Origin: Lewinellaceae bacterium
Lineage (GTDB): Bacteria; Bacteroidota; Bacteroidia; Chitinophagales; Saprospiraceae
Reading direction: 5' to 3'
Assembly (NCBI GenBank): GCA_020636195.1
Contig: JACJYH010000011.1
Location: 1-25,779, forward strand
DNA length: 25,779 nt
Each line of letters opens with the position of its first letter. The stretch's first letter is position 1. The notes below the pieces were generated by a model that searched no databases, was not told the origin of the DNA, and saw nothing but the letters and a program-made list of their open reading frames with translations. Of the stretch, positions 24,262 to 25,779 are shown piece by piece. A program made the position numbers and the translations under genes.

Positions 24262-25779
24262 TTATTTATTTCCGGGCAATAATTCTAGGGTCGATCCCGA
24301 AACATTTTTGATCCTAGACGCATCTTTTTCTAAGGTTTCAATCACTTTCAGTTTATTTTTTGCTTCATCGATAAGCGCAGTATCGTCTTTAAAATTCTCT
24401 AAAACTGCTTCTAATGCCGCTCGTGCATTGAACAAATCTTTCTTCTGAACATAGATATCAGACATCAACATCAGTGACTTCGCTATCCAATACGGATATA
24501 GTACATTGCTATCATTGGCCTTATTGGCAAGCGTTTCTGCTTTGTTGCTATCACCTTGCTTAAATGCGATCTCAGCTAATAAATACCTAGATTCAGCCGC
24601 TTGATTATTATTGATGAAATTTGGAACCTTTCCTAATACAGATGCTGCCCCTGGTAGATCATTGGATACATACTTCATTTTTCCATCATAGTATAAGGCT
24701 GTTCCTTTATCTTCTGAAGTGGCTTGTGGATGATTTGAGACAGTTTGTGCATAAGTGCTCACTCCTGATGCGTTTCCGACTCTGAAGGCACTTCTCAAAG
24801 CGCCTAATGCTGCCTGCAATTTTTCTTGCGAATCTGATGTCTCCTTGAAATAAAGATCATAATACTTATAAGCTTTCTCATAGGATTGTAATGAATTATA
24901 GGCTATGATGGCCGCCTTTTTAACAGCATTTGAATAATATTCTGAATTTCCAAATGAAGCAATTGCATCATAGTCACTAAAAGCACTTTGGTATTTCTTG
25001 AGAGCTAGATTGGATTCACCTCTGTAATAGAGTGCTTTGATTTTGTTTTGCCCATTAGGGAATTTTTCCAAATATGTGCTTAGTCCGGTAATTGCTTTCT
25101 CATAATCACCTTGCAAGAATCTCAATTCCCCCACTTTGAAGTTGAGCGAATCTGCTGCACTTGCTGCCAATTCATATCCTGGCAGTGTGCTTATATACGC
25201 CAGATATTCGTCTGAATTCCCTAAGTCCTTGATATAGATTTCTTGCAAGCCCAAGAGTGCGCTCTCTGCTGCTGTGGCACTTGGATTATTTGACATGACA
25301 CTTTTATAATGTGTGGTTGCCGTGGCGAGATCACCTTTATTGTAGGATATCAATGCAGCTTTTAAATGTGCTTCGTTGATCAGCGAACTATGAGGATATT
25401 TAACAAATAATTCTTCAAATGCACTGTAAGCATTGTCCATATTATCCAACTCAAAATACGTCAAACCCAATTGATAAAGCGCATCATCTGCGTATTCGCT
25501 TTTAGGGTAATCATTCTTTATATCCAAAAGTGACAGTACTTTTTCATAGGATTCTCCCATGAGACCTTCGATAATCGCTTTTTGGTACATTGCATAAACA
25601 AAACCTCCTTGTTTTTTGCTAATGGCTTGATCATAAAAGACCATTGCATCTTCATATGCCCTTCTTTTGAATATACAATCACCGGCTCGAATGAGCGCAT
25701 CCGGTAATACCGCATTGAGAATACTAGAATTCTGGATTTGTTCCCTGCGAATATTCAAACCTACAATAGCATTTTTAAA
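24262..25779 (-). CDS. TPR-repeat protein, 5' end cut by the window edge
   Basis: The frame is open to the last base of the window. The first visible codons read FKNAIVGLNIRREQIQ, and the apparent TTG start at 25758 is just internal, so this is the C-terminal ~505 residues of a longer protein. It is built of about ten tetratricopeptide repeats, for example ADDALYQLGLTYFELDN, HLKAALISYNKGDLATA, KVGELRFLQGDYEKAI, ALYYRGESNLALKKY and YLLAEIAFKQGDSNKA. It ends in a non-repeat tail, SGSTLELLPGNK. Repeats of this TolA-binding/YbgF-like kind usually serve as periplasmic scaffolds. The signal peptide cannot be seen because it lies outside the window. The neighbouring barrel gene follows after 7 bp, so the two are surely co-transcribed. 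Confidence 0.85.
   Translation of the reverse strand, partial: FKNAIVGLNIRREQIQNSSILNAVLPDALIRAGDCIFKRRAYEDAMVFYDQAISKKQGGFVYAMYQKAIIEGLMGESYEKVLSLLDIKNDYPKSEYADDALYQLGLTYFELDNMDNAYSAFEELFVKYPHSSLINEAHLKAALISYNKGDLATATTHYKSVMSNNPSATAAESALLGLQEIYIKDLGNSDEYLAYISTLPGYELAASAADSLNFKVGELRFLQGDYEKAITGLSTYLEKFPNGQNKIKALYYRGESNLALKKYQSAFSDYDAIASFGNSEYYSNAVKKAAIIAYNSLQSYEKAYKYYDLYFKETSDSQEKLQAALGALRSAFRVGNASGVSTYAQTVSNHPQATSEDKGTALYYDGKMKYVSNDLPGAASVLGKVPNFINNNQAAESRYLLAEIAFKQGDSNKAETLANKANDSNVLYPYWIAKSLMLMSDIYVQKKDLFNARAALEAVLENFKDDTALIDEAKNKLKVIETLEKDASRIKNVSGSTLELLPGNK

Overview
The window looks like a piece of a Bacteroidota chromosome, most likely from the Saprospiria. It is AT-rich, start codons lack Shine-Dalgarno sequences, and several genes carry TAnnTTTG boxes of the Bacteroidota -7 type. 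Two giant secreted proteins end in type IX secretion (T9SS) sorting domains. There are also lipoproteins, a beta-barrel/TPR outer-membrane pair and an IS91-associated type of tyrosine recombinase. The lineage is inferred from protein style only.

Positions 1-3630 are an accessory region with several broken or silenced elements. The left edge holds the N-terminal part of a tyrosine recombinase (minus strand) that can only be read through a -1 shift at an A8 tract. Next comes a complete IS1182-family element (about 413-2077) with matching inverted ends; its transposase has Gly where the first DDE aspartate is expected. The IS is followed by a small membrane ORF, a cluster of hairpins with no clear gene, and a higBA-type toxin-antitoxin locus. 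That locus keeps its antitoxin, but the toxin has an in-frame TGA at a conserved Arg position.

Positions 3886-10819 (plus strand) hold a lipoprotein glycoside hydrolase with an (alpha/alpha)6-type domain and a C-terminal carbohydrate-binding-like domain, a full-length chromosome-partitioning SMC ATPase, and a small lipoprotein. A strong hairpin at 10823-10850 separates these from the minus-strand genes to the right.

Positions 10881-20487 (minus strand) hold two tandem paralogous surface proteins of 1480 and about 1661-1684 residues. Each has a signal peptide, many Cys-rich Ig/HYR-like modules, a dockerin-like module, a cohesin-like beta domain and a T9SS type A C-terminal domain. Dockerin-like and cohesin-like modules sit on one chain in both neighbours, which is the most interesting system-level feature here.

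Positions 20978-22600 (plus strand) hold a small membrane protein abutting a membrane-anchored family 2 glycosyltransferase. These converge, with a 17-bp overlap, on a minus-strand operon (22584-25779) of a TPR protein, cut by the window edge, followed 7 bp later by an outer-membrane beta-barrel protein. No rRNA, tRNA or CRISPR array was seen.
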